Of a stretch of 64,000 bases of DNA, positions 9,245 through 17,587 are shown in pieces. The stretch comes from Lysinibacillus sp. PLM2. Its GTDB lineage: Bacteria; Bacillota; Bacilli; Bacillales_A; Planococcaceae. The number at the start of each line of letters is the position of its first letter. Position 1 is the first letter of the stretch. A program made the translations under genes and the position numbers. The stretch is from contig AP025689.1 of assembly GCA_023168345.1 (NCBI GenBank), positions 1,114,001-1,178,000 on the forward strand, read 5' to 3'. Under the pieces are notes generated by a model that saw only the letters and a list, made by a program, of their open reading frames with translations, had not been told where the DNA came from and made no database searches.

Positions 9245-9280
9245 AAGGAAGGTGTCCAAAGTAGATACCTTCCTTTACTT
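9245..9280. terminator. Bidirectional terminator between convergent genes
   Basis: AAGGAAGGTGTC pairs with GATACCTTCCTT around a 7-base loop. The 3' arm overlaps the stop codon of the minus-strand gene by one base. T-rich on the plus side, and A-rich upstream so it can also serve the minus strand. Confidence 0.8.
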
Positions 9281-9760
9281 CATTGCTTCATGTTTAAAAT
9301 AGTCCTCTGTAATAGAAGGAAGCGTAGCGTAGTTTTTCATGGCCATTGTTGATAAACTTTCTCTATCCATCATGAAGGACATGAGTTTTATGTCCTCATT
9401 TAATTGCCAAGAGATTTTAAACGATGTGATATGGCCGATGGAAGAAGCATGTAATAATATAGGATAACTTTGTCTTAGTAAATTTTCTTCCGTTAGAAGA
9501 TCCTGACTAAGAAGCTCAAGTGAAACATGTTCTTCGTCACCTTTTGGGGTAACATGTAAATCTAAAATAGCGTCATTACCTAGCTGTTCTTCTACAATTT
9601 TTGAAATGCTCATCATGGTTGAATATCCTGGTGCTTTATACATCGCTTCTACTTCAGGTAAATTGGTAGACTTTTTGTCCTTATTGAAAAATACTCCTGT
9701 AAACCCAAATAGGATAAACACAACTAAAACGAATACAAAAATAGTAGTAAATTTTCTCAA
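9275..9760 (-). CDS. Membrane-anchored hypothetical protein, 161 aa
   Basis: TTG start with a strong GAGGAGGAA box upstream on the minus strand. Residues 5-26 form one hydrophobic segment (TTIFVFVLVVFILFGF), either an uncleaved anchor or a signal sequence without a clear cleavage site or lipobox. The remaining 130 residues are predicted outside the membrane, with alternating beta/alpha character and no cysteine. I do not recognise a family. It shares the minus strand with the 51-codon gene upstream, but the two are separated by about 85 bases. Confidence 0.7.
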   Translation of the reverse strand: MRKFTTIFVFVLVVFILFGFTGVFFNKDKKSTNLPEVEAMYKAPGYSTMMSISKIVEEQLGNDAILDLHVTPKGDEEHVSLELLSQDLLTEENLLRQSYPILLHASSIGHITSFKISWQLNEDIKLMSFMMDRESLSTMAMKNYATLPSITEDYFKHEAMK

Positions 9761-9846
9761 AAAAATTCCTCCTCAAATCATTAATAGTATATTAATGTAG
9801 AGAAGGAATTAGTAATTATTTCTATCAATTTCCTTAAAAGTTCACT

Positions 9847-10002
9847 TTATTCATTATTTAATTGGTTTTCTTCATTTGGCAATTCTTCTTCAGTTAAAAA
9901 TAAAAACGATTCGTCCTCTAATTGATGAACCTTTTCCTCATTAAGACCTACAGCTAAAGGTCCTGAAAATATTTTTTCCCACCAAGTATCAGTCGAAATC
10001 AT
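9847..10002 (-). CDS. Small acidic protein, 51 aa, unknown
   Basis: A short ORF with ATG at 10002 (minus strand) and a GGGGG box 8 bases upstream. The product starts MISTDTWWEKIFSG and ends in a Glu/Asn-rich tail (LTEEELPNEENQ). It is strongly acidic, with no hydrophobic segment. Codon use is like the neighbours. No family recognised. The RBS, spacing and sensible composition support a real gene, but a conserved-homologue search is lacking. Confidence 0.55.
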   Translation of the reverse strand: MISTDTWWEKIFSGPLAVGLNEEKVHQLEDESFLFLTEEELPNEENQLNNE

Positions 10003-10038
10003 ATAAATTGCCCCCTTTTTCGTATCAAATTAACTACG

Positions 10039-10092
10039 TTCTACTAAGCATCTTTGTACTTAAATTTTAAAATTTTAGTTATGCTAGTAGAA
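10039..10092. repeat. Inverted repeat upstream of ywdH-like gene
   Basis: TTCTACTAAGCAT (10039-10051) faces ATGCTAGTAGAA (10081-10092), one base missing on one side. The loop holds the perfect palindrome AAATTTTAAAATTT. It lies between the divergent 51-codon gene and the aldehyde dehydrogenase gene, so it may be an operator or a structured leader. Confidence 0.5.
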
Positions 10093-10190
10093 GGAAAAAC
10101 AAACTACAAAATGTAGTAAAGAGTACACTGTTATTATGAGCAGATTCAAATTGTTTATGTAAAAAAATAAAAAATGAGAGGAAAATAAAA

Positions 10191-11579
10191 ATGAACTTTA
10201 CTTCTCAAGAAGTCGAAAAGATGATTGAAAATCAAAGAGCTTTCTTTGATTCAGGCGCTACGAAGAGTATCGAATTTCGAAAAAATCAATTACGTAAATT
10301 AAAAAAATCAATTAAGAATCATGAAAAAGAAATATTAAATGCTTTACGCCTCGATTTAGGGAAAAGTGATTTTGAAGGCTATACAAATGAGGTTGGCATC
10401 GTATTGGATAGTATCCGTTTTATGTTAAAAAGTTTAGATGAATGGATTGAACCCGTAGAGACCAAAACACCAATATCATTACAGCCTGCAAAAAGCTTTA
10501 TTATTCGAGAACCTTATGGTGTCACGCTTATCATTGCGCCATTTAATTATCCTTTTCAATTAGTTATGGAACCATTGTTAGGAGCCATCATTGGAGGGAA
10601 TACTGCGATTGTAAAACCATCGGAATCTGCAGTACATACTTGTGCTATCGTGAAAAAACTAATTGAAGAGTCCTTTGACCAACATTATATTCGAGTAGTA
10701 GAAGGTGAGAAAGAAGAAGTAACTGCGCTTATTCAAGCTTCATTTGATTACATTTTCTTTACTGGAAGTATCGCGGTTGGAAAAGTAGTGATGAGAGCTG
10801 CTTCTGAAAGACTTACGCCAATTACATTAGAGCTTGGTGGGAAAAGTCCAACTATCGTTGATCATACAGCAAATTTAGAAGTTGCCGCAAAACGAATTGT
10901 TTGGGGTAAATTTAATAACAACGGACAAACATGCGTTGCTCCAGATTATTTGCTCGTTCAGCGTTCCATATATGATAAGTTTGTACCGATTTTAAAGAAA
11001 ACAATTACGCAATTTTTTGGTAATGACCCTCAAAAGAGTTCGGATTATGGAAGAATTATTAATAAAAAGCAATTAGAAAGACTTGTTCAGCTTTTAGATA
11101 TTGAAAAAAATCAAATTACTTTTGGCGGTAAATATGATTTTGAGGATCGTTATTTAGAACCTACAATACTTGAGAATATTACTTGGAATCATTCAATTAT
11201 GGAGGATGAAATTTTTGGCCCAATTCTTCCGATTATGGCATACGACGATTTACAGGGCATAATTCGTGATATAAAAAAATTACCGAAGCCTTTAGCTGCT
11301 TACTTCTTCTCTGAAAACGAAAATGCAATTAACTATTTTCTAGACCATTTACCATTTGGTGGCGGCTGTATTAATGATACAATTACGCATGTAGCGAATG
11401 TTTACTTACCATTTGGTGGAGTAGGACCATCTGGTGTTAATGCTTATCACGGGAAAGCTTCCTTTGAGAATTTTACACATCCAAAATCCATTATGAAACG
11501 ATCAACGAAAATTGCCCATGATATGTTATTCCCACCTTATAAACAAAAGTTAAAACTAGTTCGAATGGTTTTAAAATAA
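10191..11579 (+). CDS. Aldehyde dehydrogenase, YwdH-like (class 3 type)
   Basis: A 462-residue aldehyde dehydrogenase without the N-terminal extension of class 1/2 enzymes, as in class 3 and B. subtilis YwdH. Motifs: APFNYPFQL (about 116-124), FFTGSIAVGK (189-198), general base Glu214 in ELGGKSP, catalytic Cys248 in GQTCVAPDY, and FGPILPIMAY late. The C-terminal tail is basic and hydrophobic (PPYKQKLKLVRMVLK), which in class 3 enzymes can favour membrane association; likely substrates are medium or long-chain aliphatic aldehydes (inference). RBS GAGAGGAAAA precedes ATG. Apparently monocistronic. Confidence 0.9.
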   Translation: MNFTSQEVEKMIENQRAFFDSGATKSIEFRKNQLRKLKKSIKNHEKEILNALRLDLGKSDFEGYTNEVGIVLDSIRFMLKSLDEWIEPVETKTPISLQPAKSFIIREPYGVTLIIAPFNYPFQLVMEPLLGAIIGGNTAIVKPSESAVHTCAIVKKLIEESFDQHYIRVVEGEKEEVTALIQASFDYIFFTGSIAVGKVVMRAASERLTPITLELGGKSPTIVDHTANLEVAAKRIVWGKFNNNGQTCVAPDYLLVQRSIYDKFVPILKKTITQFFGNDPQKSSDYGRIINKKQLERLVQLLDIEKNQITFGGKYDFEDRYLEPTILENITWNHSIMEDEIFGPILPIMAYDDLQGIIRDIKKLPKPLAAYFFSENENAINYFLDHLPFGGGCINDTITHVANVYLPFGGVGPSGVNAYHGKASFENFTHPKSIMKRSTKIAHDMLFPPYKQKLKLVRMVLK

Positions 11580-11586
11580 AAATTTG

Positions 11587-11624
11587 TCCCAAGATGATGT
11601 TATTAAATAAATGTCTTCTTGGGA
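11587..11624 (+). terminator. Possible terminator after the YwdH-like gene
   Basis: TCCCAAGA pairs with TCTTGGGA around a 22-base loop; the following T run is short and broken, so efficiency is doubtful. Confidence 0.45.
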
Positions 11625-11790
11625 TAATACTTTCTATTTATAATGTATGATAATTTTATGACAAATAAAAAATTTATGTCGATTTATAGTGATTTTTGAT
11701 ATGATTATTTTTATTAAATAAACTAGATATAAGTACATAGTTGTGTTAGGTAAATATACATTACCATGTTTGAATGGAGGATATTTAAGG

Positions 11791-13263
11791 ATGTATGCAG
11801 AAGAATTGTTAAGTGTGATTCCTTTAAAAAAGGTTATTGGGCAGCTACCTAATAATATAAAAGATATATCGATTGATTCTAGAAGTGTGCAACCGAAAAG
11901 TTTATTTATATGTATTAAAGGCTATACAGTTGATGGGCATGATTTTGCACAAAAAGCGGTAGATGCAGGTGCAACAATTGTTGTAAGTGAAAAAGAACTG
12001 AAATTAGAAGGTAATGTTGCACAAGTAATTGTTCCAGATACGGATCGAGCTTTAGGTCTACTTGCTGCAAAATTTTTTGAATATCCGTCAAATGATATCA
12101 CGATGATTGGCGTAACTGGGACGAACGGGAAAACAAGTGTAGCAGGAATTATCCATCATATGCTTGTTGGAATGGGTGAAAAATCGGCTCTCTCTGGTAC
12201 GATAGGTTTTAACTTAAATGGTGTATTATATGAATCAGCAAATACAACGAGTGATGCATTGAATACGCAGCAAATGATTTTCCGTGCGAAAATGGAAGGC
12301 TGTAGAGCAATGGTAATGGAGGTTTCCTCACATGGACTTGCACTTGGGAGATTAGCTGGCGTTGACTATGATATAGCAGTATTTACAAATTTAACTCATG
12401 ATCATTTAGATTTCCACGGAACTATGGAAGAGTACGGAAATGCGAAGGGCTTACTATTCTCTCAACTTGGTCAGGATTTCACTAAAAATAAGTTTGCCGT
12501 ATTAAACGCAGATGATCCTTGGTCAGAAAAATATGCAAGACTAACTTCCTATCCAATATGGACTTACGGATTAAAAAATGAGGCGAATTTTAGAGCCGAA
12601 AATTGTAATTATGAAGATGGCATTACTACCTTTGATATGATTACGCCTGAAGGGAAATTCCCTGTAACGATGAAGCTTTTAGGTGAATTTAATGTTTATA
12701 ATATCCTAGCAGCTACTGCTGTGTTTTACGGTAAGGGCTTCCCAATGGATGCAATACTTGAACAAATTGAAGATTTGAATCCTGTTAGAGGTCGCATGGA
12801 AAAGGTTTTAACTGATTTACCAATTCAAATTTATATCGATTATGCTCACACACCAGATGCAATCGATAAAGCGATTGAGGCGGCATTACCTTATAAAAAA
12901 CCTGGTAAGAAACTAATATTCCTGGTTGGTACAGGTGGAAATCGTGATAAATCAAAAAGACCTGCCATGGCTGAAAAGGCATCAAAGGCAGATTATGTAG
13001 TGTTAACGACAGATGACCCTCGCTTTGAAGAGTATGAAAGCATTACTAGTGACTTAGCAAAAGGTATGCTTCATGAGAACTATGCTTGTATAGGTGATCG
13101 TGCAGAAGCAGTTCGCCATGCTGTAGCTGTTGCAGAACCTGGAGATATCATTATTTTCGCAGGTAAGGGTCACGAGGATTATCAAATTATTGGAAATACA
13201 AAATACCCACATAGTGATGCGGATATTGCTATAAAAGCTGGGGAATTAAAGTTTGTAAAATAA
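11791..13263 (+). CDS. murE: UDP-MurNAc-tripeptide synthetase MurE, probable L-lysine type
   Basis: Adds the third residue (L-lysine or meso-DAP) to UDP-MurNAc-L-Ala-D-Glu in the cytosol. ATG 11791 is preferred over TTG 11743 because TGGAGG lies about 10 bases upstream. Features: Mur N-terminal domain, ATP loop GVTGTNGKTS (107-116), EVSSHGL (177-183), candidate carbamoylated lysine Lys219 in NAKGLLF, and GKGHEDYQI near the end. The amino-acid selectivity motif is DDPR (408-411), not the DNPR of typical meso-DAP enzymes. The gene is outside any division/cell-wall cluster and next to prfC, as in staphylococci, whose MurE adds L-lysine. Lysine specificity is therefore likely but not proven. Confidence 0.88.
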   Translation: MYAEELLSVIPLKKVIGQLPNNIKDISIDSRSVQPKSLFICIKGYTVDGHDFAQKAVDAGATIVVSEKELKLEGNVAQVIVPDTDRALGLLAAKFFEYPSNDITMIGVTGTNGKTSVAGIIHHMLVGMGEKSALSGTIGFNLNGVLYESANTTSDALNTQQMIFRAKMEGCRAMVMEVSSHGLALGRLAGVDYDIAVFTNLTHDHLDFHGTMEEYGNAKGLLFSQLGQDFTKNKFAVLNADDPWSEKYARLTSYPIWTYGLKNEANFRAENCNYEDGITTFDMITPEGKFPVTMKLLGEFNVYNILAATAVFYGKGFPMDAILEQIEDLNPVRGRMEKVLTDLPIQIYIDYAHTPDAIDKAIEAALPYKKPGKKLIFLVGTGGNRDKSKRPAMAEKASKADYVVLTTDDPRFEEYESITSDLAKGMLHENYACIGDRAEAVRHAVAVAEPGDIIIFAGKGHEDYQIIGNTKYPHSDADIAIKAGELKFVK

Positions 13264-13297
13264 CATAATTTAATAAGTAACGAAATTTAACATAAAT

Positions 13298-13335
13298 CCC
13301 TCTCTAATATTTAGTTAGAGGGGGTATCTTTTATC
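13298..13335 (+). terminator. Terminator between murE and prfC
   Basis: CCCTCTCTAA pairs with TTAGAGGGGG (one G-T pair) around a short loop, followed by a T-rich stretch. It indicates that murE and prfC are mainly separate transcripts. Confidence 0.75.
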
Positions 13336-13440
13336 TCTTAAATAAAACGGAAATAACGAAAAATCATCATGAAAATAGTTGTAACAAATGGCAAACTTCT
13401 TTTATGATAGGTAAGGTAGAAAAAAGGAGATTCGAAAAGA

Positions 13441-15018
13441 ATGAATTCAAAAATAGAAAAAGATATATTATCACGTCGTACCTTTGCGATCATTTCTCAC
13501 CCGGATGCTGGGAAAACGACGATTACTGAAAAGCTATTATTATTTGGTGGTGCCATTCGTGATGCGGGTACAGTAAAAGGGAAGAAAACAGGTAAGTTTG
13601 CAACGAGTGACTGGATGGAAATTGAAAAGCAACGTGGTATCTCTGTAACTTCTTCCGTAATGCAATTTGATTATGATGGATTTCGAGTTAATATTTTGGA
13701 CACTCCAGGGCACCAAGACTTTTCAGAGGATACGTATCGTACATTAATGGCAGTAGATAGTGCCGTCATGGTAGTCGATGCGGCAAAAGGTATTGAAGCA
13801 CAAACACTTAAATTATTTAAAGTCTGTCGTATGCGCGGGATTCCAATTTTTACATTTATGAACAAATTGGACCGACAAGGGAAAGAACCGTTGGAACTAA
13901 TAGAAGAATTAGAAGAAGTTCTTGGAATTAATGCTTACCCAATGAACTGGCCGATTGGTATGGGAAAAGAATTCCTAGGCATCTATGATCGTTTCAATAA
14001 AAGGATTGAGCAATTCCGTACGGATGAGGATAATCGCTACTTACCAATTAATGAGGAAGGGGAATTAGCAGTCGATCATCCGATGAAAGAAACCTCTTAT
14101 TATACTCAAGCTATGGATGATATTGCTTTACTTAATGAGGCTGGAAATGAGTTTTCAGAGGATAAGATTCGCCGTGGAGAGTTAACGCCTGTATTCTTTG
14201 GGTCTGCTTTAACAAACTTTGGTGTACAAACATTCCTTGAAACCTATTTAAAATTCGCACCTACTCCACAACCAAGAATTACAGAAGATGAGCAATTTAT
14301 CGATCCTGTTGATCATACTGATTTTTCAGGCTTTATCTTTAAAATTCAAGCGAACATGAATCCAGCACACCGTGACCGAATTGCCTTTGTACGTATTGTA
14401 TCTGGTAAATTTGAACGCGGTATGAATATGACATTATCTCGTACGGGTAAATCCTTTAAAGTAACCCAGTCTACTCAATTTTTAGCAGATGATCGTGAAA
14501 CAGTCGATGAAGCTGTAGCTGGTGATATTATCGGTTTATATGATACGGGAACTTATCAAATTGGTGATACAGTGGTCGGAGGGAAGAAAACCTTCCAATT
14601 TGAAAAATTACCTCAATTTACACCTGAAATTTTTGTACGTGTAACGGCAAAAAATGTTATGAAACAAAAACAATTCCATAAAGGGATTTTGCAGCTTGTA
14701 CAAGAAGGGGCTATTCAATATTATAAAACGTTACACACTGAGGAAGTCATTCTTGGAGCAGTTGGACAATTACAATTTGAAGTATTTGAACACCGTATGA
14801 AAAATGAGTACAACGTAGAAGTTCAAATGCAACCAATTGGTTCAAAAATTGCCCGTTGGATTGAAAATGAAGAGGATGTAAAAGAGTCAATGTCGTCTGC
14901 TCGTTCTATGCTTGTAAAAGACCGTTTTGATAATTTAGTGTTCCTTTTCGAAAACGAATTTGCAATGCGTTGGTTTTCAGAGAAAAACGAGCAAATTAAA
15001 TTATATAGCTTACTTTAA
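13441..15018 (+). CDS. prfC: Peptide chain release factor 3
   Basis: A ribosomal GTPase of 525 residues (normal length for RF3) that recycles RF1/RF2 after termination. G1 motif SHPDAGKTT near residue 20, switch [10 protein letters not shown] near 87, G4 motif MNKLDR near 140, plus the RF3-specific C-terminal domain with [28 protein letters not shown] sits about 9 bases before the ATG. B. subtilis lacks a canonical prfC while staphylococci and several Planococcaceae carry it beside murE (from memory), so this pair helps place the organism. Followed by a very strong terminator. Confidence 0.95.
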   Translation: MNSKIEKDILSRRTFAIISHPDAGKTTITEKLLLFGGAIRDAGTVKGKKTGKFATSDWMEIEKQRGISVTSSVMQFDYDGFRVNILDTPGHQDFSEDTYRTLMAVDSAVMVVDAAKGIEAQTLKLFKVCRMRGIPIFTFMNKLDRQGKEPLELIEELEEVLGINAYPMNWPIGMGKEFLGIYDRFNKRIEQFRTDEDNRYLPINEEGELAVDHPMKETSYYTQAMDDIALLNEAGNEFSEDKIRRGELTPVFFGSALTNFGVQTFLETYLKFAPTPQPRITEDEQFIDPVDHTDFSGFIFKIQANMNPAHRDRIAFVRIVSGKFERGMNMTLSRTGKSFKVTQSTQFLADDRETVDEAVAGDIIGLYDTGTYQIGDTVVGGKKTFQFEKLPQFTPEIFVRVTAKNVMKQKQFHKGILQLVQEGAIQYYKTLHTEEVILGAVGQLQFEVFEHRMKNEYNVEVQMQPIGSKIARWIENEEDVKESMSSARSMLVKDRFDNLVFLFENEFAMRWFSEKNEQIKLYSLL

Positions 15019-15030
15019 TCCAATTATTAT

Positions 15031-15065
15031 GGAAGTGCCGAGAAATCGGTACTTCCTTTTTATAT
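15031..15065 (+). terminator. Strong terminator of prfC
   Basis: An 11-bp stem GGAAGTGCCGA/TCGGTACTTCC closed by a GAAA tetraloop, followed by a T run. Confidence 0.92.
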
Positions 15066-15252
15066 TTTTAGAATACGTCCCTATGGTAATGAAATAATTT
15101 AAATAAGAACCATTTCAAAATTGTAAGGGAGAATTTTGCAACTTTTGAGGAGGATTCCTCGTTTTTTAAAGCGTAACTTATATAAAGATCGTTTTACATG
15201 TTGTAGCGCGTTACTTATTGCTCGTAAATAAATTAAAGGTGGATGAAGGTGT

Positions 15253-16338
15253 ATGGGGGTTCATTTTTTTACCGGATTTCCTGGTTTTATATCAAGTCAG
15301 TTAATAAGAGAACTTTTTAACAAAAATTATACCGATCATGTGTATGCTGTTGTATTTCCAACAGAATTAGAAAAAGCTAAAAAAGAGAGTCAGCTTATTA
15401 TGGATAGTTTCCCTGGAAGAAGGATTTCCATCGTGGAAGGTGATATTACCCTCCCACAGCTTGGTATTCAAGCAGATCGTTTAGAGACAATTAGCCAAAG
15501 TATAGACGTTGTTTGGCATTTAGCAGCAGTTTATGATCTCGCAGTATCTAGAACTGTTGCTTGGAAAGTTAATGTTGAAGGAACAAAAATGGTTAATGAA
15601 TTTGTCAGTCACTTACCACATTTAAAACGCTATATGTATTTTAGTACAGCGTATGTGGCGGGTAAACGTGAGGGTCTACTTTTAGAAACGGAATTAATCC
15701 GACCTGATGGTTTTAAAAATTATTATGAGGAAACGAAGTTTGAAGCAGAGCTACTTGTTGAAAAAATGAAAAATCATTTTCCAACAACTATTATCCGACC
15801 TGGAATCGTACGAGGTAATTCAATTACAGGAGAAACAAATAAATTTGATGGACCCTATTTCTTTTTAAATATGATTGATAAATTTAAGTCTCTTCCGTTC
15901 ATTCCCTACATTGGGAAATCTACAGCGCTTATTAATGTCGTACCAATTGATTATGTGATTGAGGCTTCTGCTTTTATATGCATGGACGAAGCGGCAGAAG
16001 GAAAAACATTGCATATAACTGATCCACATCCACACCCCGTTTTAGAGGTTTACCGTGCAATGGTAAAGGAAATGACAGATAAATATCCAAAAGGAAGAAT
16101 ACCTTTAACATTAGCAAAAAAGTGTTTAGAAATAAAAATGATTAGGAAAAAAATAGGTGTAGAAAAAGAGACGTTAGATTATTTATCGTGGAATGCTTAT
16201 TTTGATTGTGCAAATGCAAGGGAAATCTTAAATAAAGGTAAAATTAAATGTCCTGATTTTATTAAAACAATACCAGTGATGGTTAAATTTTATAATAAAA
16301 ACAAACACCGGAAGGAATTTCATATTGAGATTAAATAA
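15253..16338 (+). CDS. SDR-type reductase of the thioester/fatty acyl-CoA reductase (NAD_binding_4) group
   Basis: A 361-residue extended short-chain dehydrogenase. The N-terminal nucleotide loop is TGFPGFIS (residues 7-14), a variant of TGxxGxxG typical of the male-sterility/thioester reductase branch. VWHLAAVYDL (about 93-102) and the active-site Tyr/Lys in YYEETK (about 157-162) are intact, and RPGIVRG follows. Relatives reduce acyl thioesters or modify sugars and steroids; the substrate here is unknown. No acyl carrier or adenylation domain is attached. Preceded by AAAGGTGG about 10 bases before ATG. Monocistronic, upstream of the manganese riboswitch. Confidence 0.75.
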   Translation: MGVHFFTGFPGFISSQLIRELFNKNYTDHVYAVVFPTELEKAKKESQLIMDSFPGRRISIVEGDITLPQLGIQADRLETISQSIDVVWHLAAVYDLAVSRTVAWKVNVEGTKMVNEFVSHLPHLKRYMYFSTAYVAGKREGLLLETELIRPDGFKNYYEETKFEAELLVEKMKNHFPTTIIRPGIVRGNSITGETNKFDGPYFFLNMIDKFKSLPFIPYIGKSTALINVVPIDYVIEASAFICMDEAAEGKTLHITDPHPHPVLEVYRAMVKEMTDKYPKGRIPLTLAKKCLEIKMIRKKIGVEKETLDYLSWNAYFDCANAREILNKGKIKCPDFIKTIPVMVKFYNKNKHRKEFHIEIK

Positions 16339-16369
16339 GTTAGTTCATTAGCTGAACAAAATAAAATTC

Positions 16370-16399
16370 TTGCATTTATTACTAATTTTGTACTATAAT
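16370..16399 (+). promoter_or_regulatory. Promoter for the riboswitch-controlled TerC gene
   Basis: TTGCAT and a perfect TATAAT separated by 18 bases, ending about 40 bases before the first aptamer stem. Confidence 0.7.
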
Positions 16400-16439
16400 T
16401 TTATTATAAATTTCAACTGAATAGCCATTGACTTTATGT

Positions 16440-16603
16440 CAAAGGGGAGTAGCTATAAGTATTGATACTATTCAATTACTTACTTCACATTCGTCATTAC
16501 ATGGTATTCCCATCGGGTGTGATAGCAAAACTTTATGATAGACTAATATAGTTTATCAATAACGATGCTTAGCAAGACCTTTGCCTTTTAGTAGGCAGAG
16601 GTC
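16440..16603 (+). ncRNA. yybP-ykoY manganese riboswitch with expression platform
   Basis: The conserved first internal loop segment CAAAGGGGAGTAGC starts at 16440 and the second conserved segment AGCAAGACCTTTGCC at 16571, as in yybP-ykoY (mn) elements. The outer stem pairs CAAAGG (16440-16445) with CCTTTG (16578-16583). The same CCTTTG is part of the terminator stem at 16576-16603, so the two folds exclude each other. Mn2+ binding should stabilise the aptamer and let transcription continue into the TerC-family gene. The family and its Mn2+ ligand are established; the switching scheme here is read from the pairing. Confidence 0.9.
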
Positions 16604-16613
16604 TTTTCTTTTT
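16576..16613 (+). terminator. Riboswitch-controlled terminator
   Basis: GACCTTTGCCT pairs with AGGCAGAGGTC around a 6-base loop, then TTTTCTTTTT. Its 5' arm overlaps the 3' strand of the aptamer's closing stem. Confidence 0.9.
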
Positions 16614-16695
16614 GTCTAAAAATGGTGATTGGTGAAGAGATTTACTTTTTGAAATACCTCATTTTTGGGTATACAAAAGAAGAGGAGGAGTATTT

Positions 16696-17481
16696 GTGGA
16701 GGCAATACTTTTAGAGTATGCTTGGGTCTTAGTTGTTTTAATCGTATTAGAAGGATTACTTGCTGCAGATAACGCTGTAGTAATGGCGGTAATGGTAAAA
16801 CACTTACCACATGAACAACAGAAGAAGGCATTGTTTTATGGATTATTGGGCGCGTTTGTTTTCCGTTTTGCAGCACTATTTTTGATTACTTTATTAGTAG
16901 GAATTTGGCAAATTCAAGCAATCGGCGCTGCTTATTTATTATTCATCTCTATAAAACATATTTATGATAGTAAGTTTAAGAAAACCGAAGAAATAGATGA
17001 AAATCAATTGAGCGATGAGCCGCAGAAAGGAAAAGGCTTCTGGGCAACTGTCGTTAAAGTTGAGTTGGCGGATATTGCCTTTGCCATTGACTCGATGTTA
17101 GCAGCTGTTGCAATTGCTGTTACTTTACCGACAATCAGTGATATGCACATTGGTGGTATTAATATTGGGCAATTCTCTGTTATGTTCCTTGGAGGTATAA
17201 TTGGGTTAGTTTTAATGCGTTTTGCAGCACAATGGTTTGTAAAGGTTTTAAACGAGTATCCAGGCTTAGAAACTGCTGCATTTTTAATTGTAGGTTGGGT
17301 TGGAATTAAGTTAGCTATTTTAACATTAGCTCACGATGGTGTTGGTATCCTACCACATGACTTCCCACATTCTACACCATGGAAAATCATCTTCTGGGGA
17401 GTATTGCTAGCTATTGCACTTGGTGGATACTTCTCAAGTGTTATTAAAAAGAAAAAAGGACAATCTGAACAAAGTTTATAA
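16696..17481 (+). CDS. ykoY: TerC-family Mn2+ exporter, YkoY/MeeF-like
   Basis: A 261-residue integral membrane protein with about seven segments, matching the TerC family. The two acidic intramembrane motifs are visible: EGLLAADNAVVMAVMVKHL (about 19-37) and VELADIAFAIDSM (about 121-133). B. subtilis YkoY (MeeF) loads exported metalloenzymes with Mn2+ or exports Mn2+ and is also under a manganese riboswitch. GTG start with GAGGAGGAG 5 bases upstream. The riboswitch directly in front gives strong independent support for the manganese role. A short charged cytosolic tail (KKKKGQSEQSL) ends the protein. Confidence 0.9.
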   Translation: MEAILLEYAWVLVVLIVLEGLLAADNAVVMAVMVKHLPHEQQKKALFYGLLGAFVFRFAALFLITLLVGIWQIQAIGAAYLLFISIKHIYDSKFKKTEEIDENQLSDEPQKGKGFWATVVKVELADIAFAIDSMLAAVAIAVTLPTISDMHIGGINIGQFSVMFLGGIIGLVLMRFAAQWFVKVLNEYPGLETAAFLIVGWVGIKLAILTLAHDGVGILPHDFPHSTPWKIIFWGVLLAIALGGYFSSVIKKKKGQSEQSL

Positions 17482-17488
17482 TTTTTTT

Positions 17489-17522
17489 AAAAGAGGAGCA
17501 GTTTATATTCTGTTCCTCTTTT
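17489..17522. terminator. Strong, probably bidirectional terminator
   Basis: AAAAGAGGAGCAG pairs with CTGTTCCTCTTTT (one G-T pair) around an 8-base loop. Confidence 0.9.
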
Positions 17523-17587
17523 CATATAAGTTACATTTATTTATACTTAGGTAATGTTAAATCGACTTGAAAAAGAAGGCGACATGT

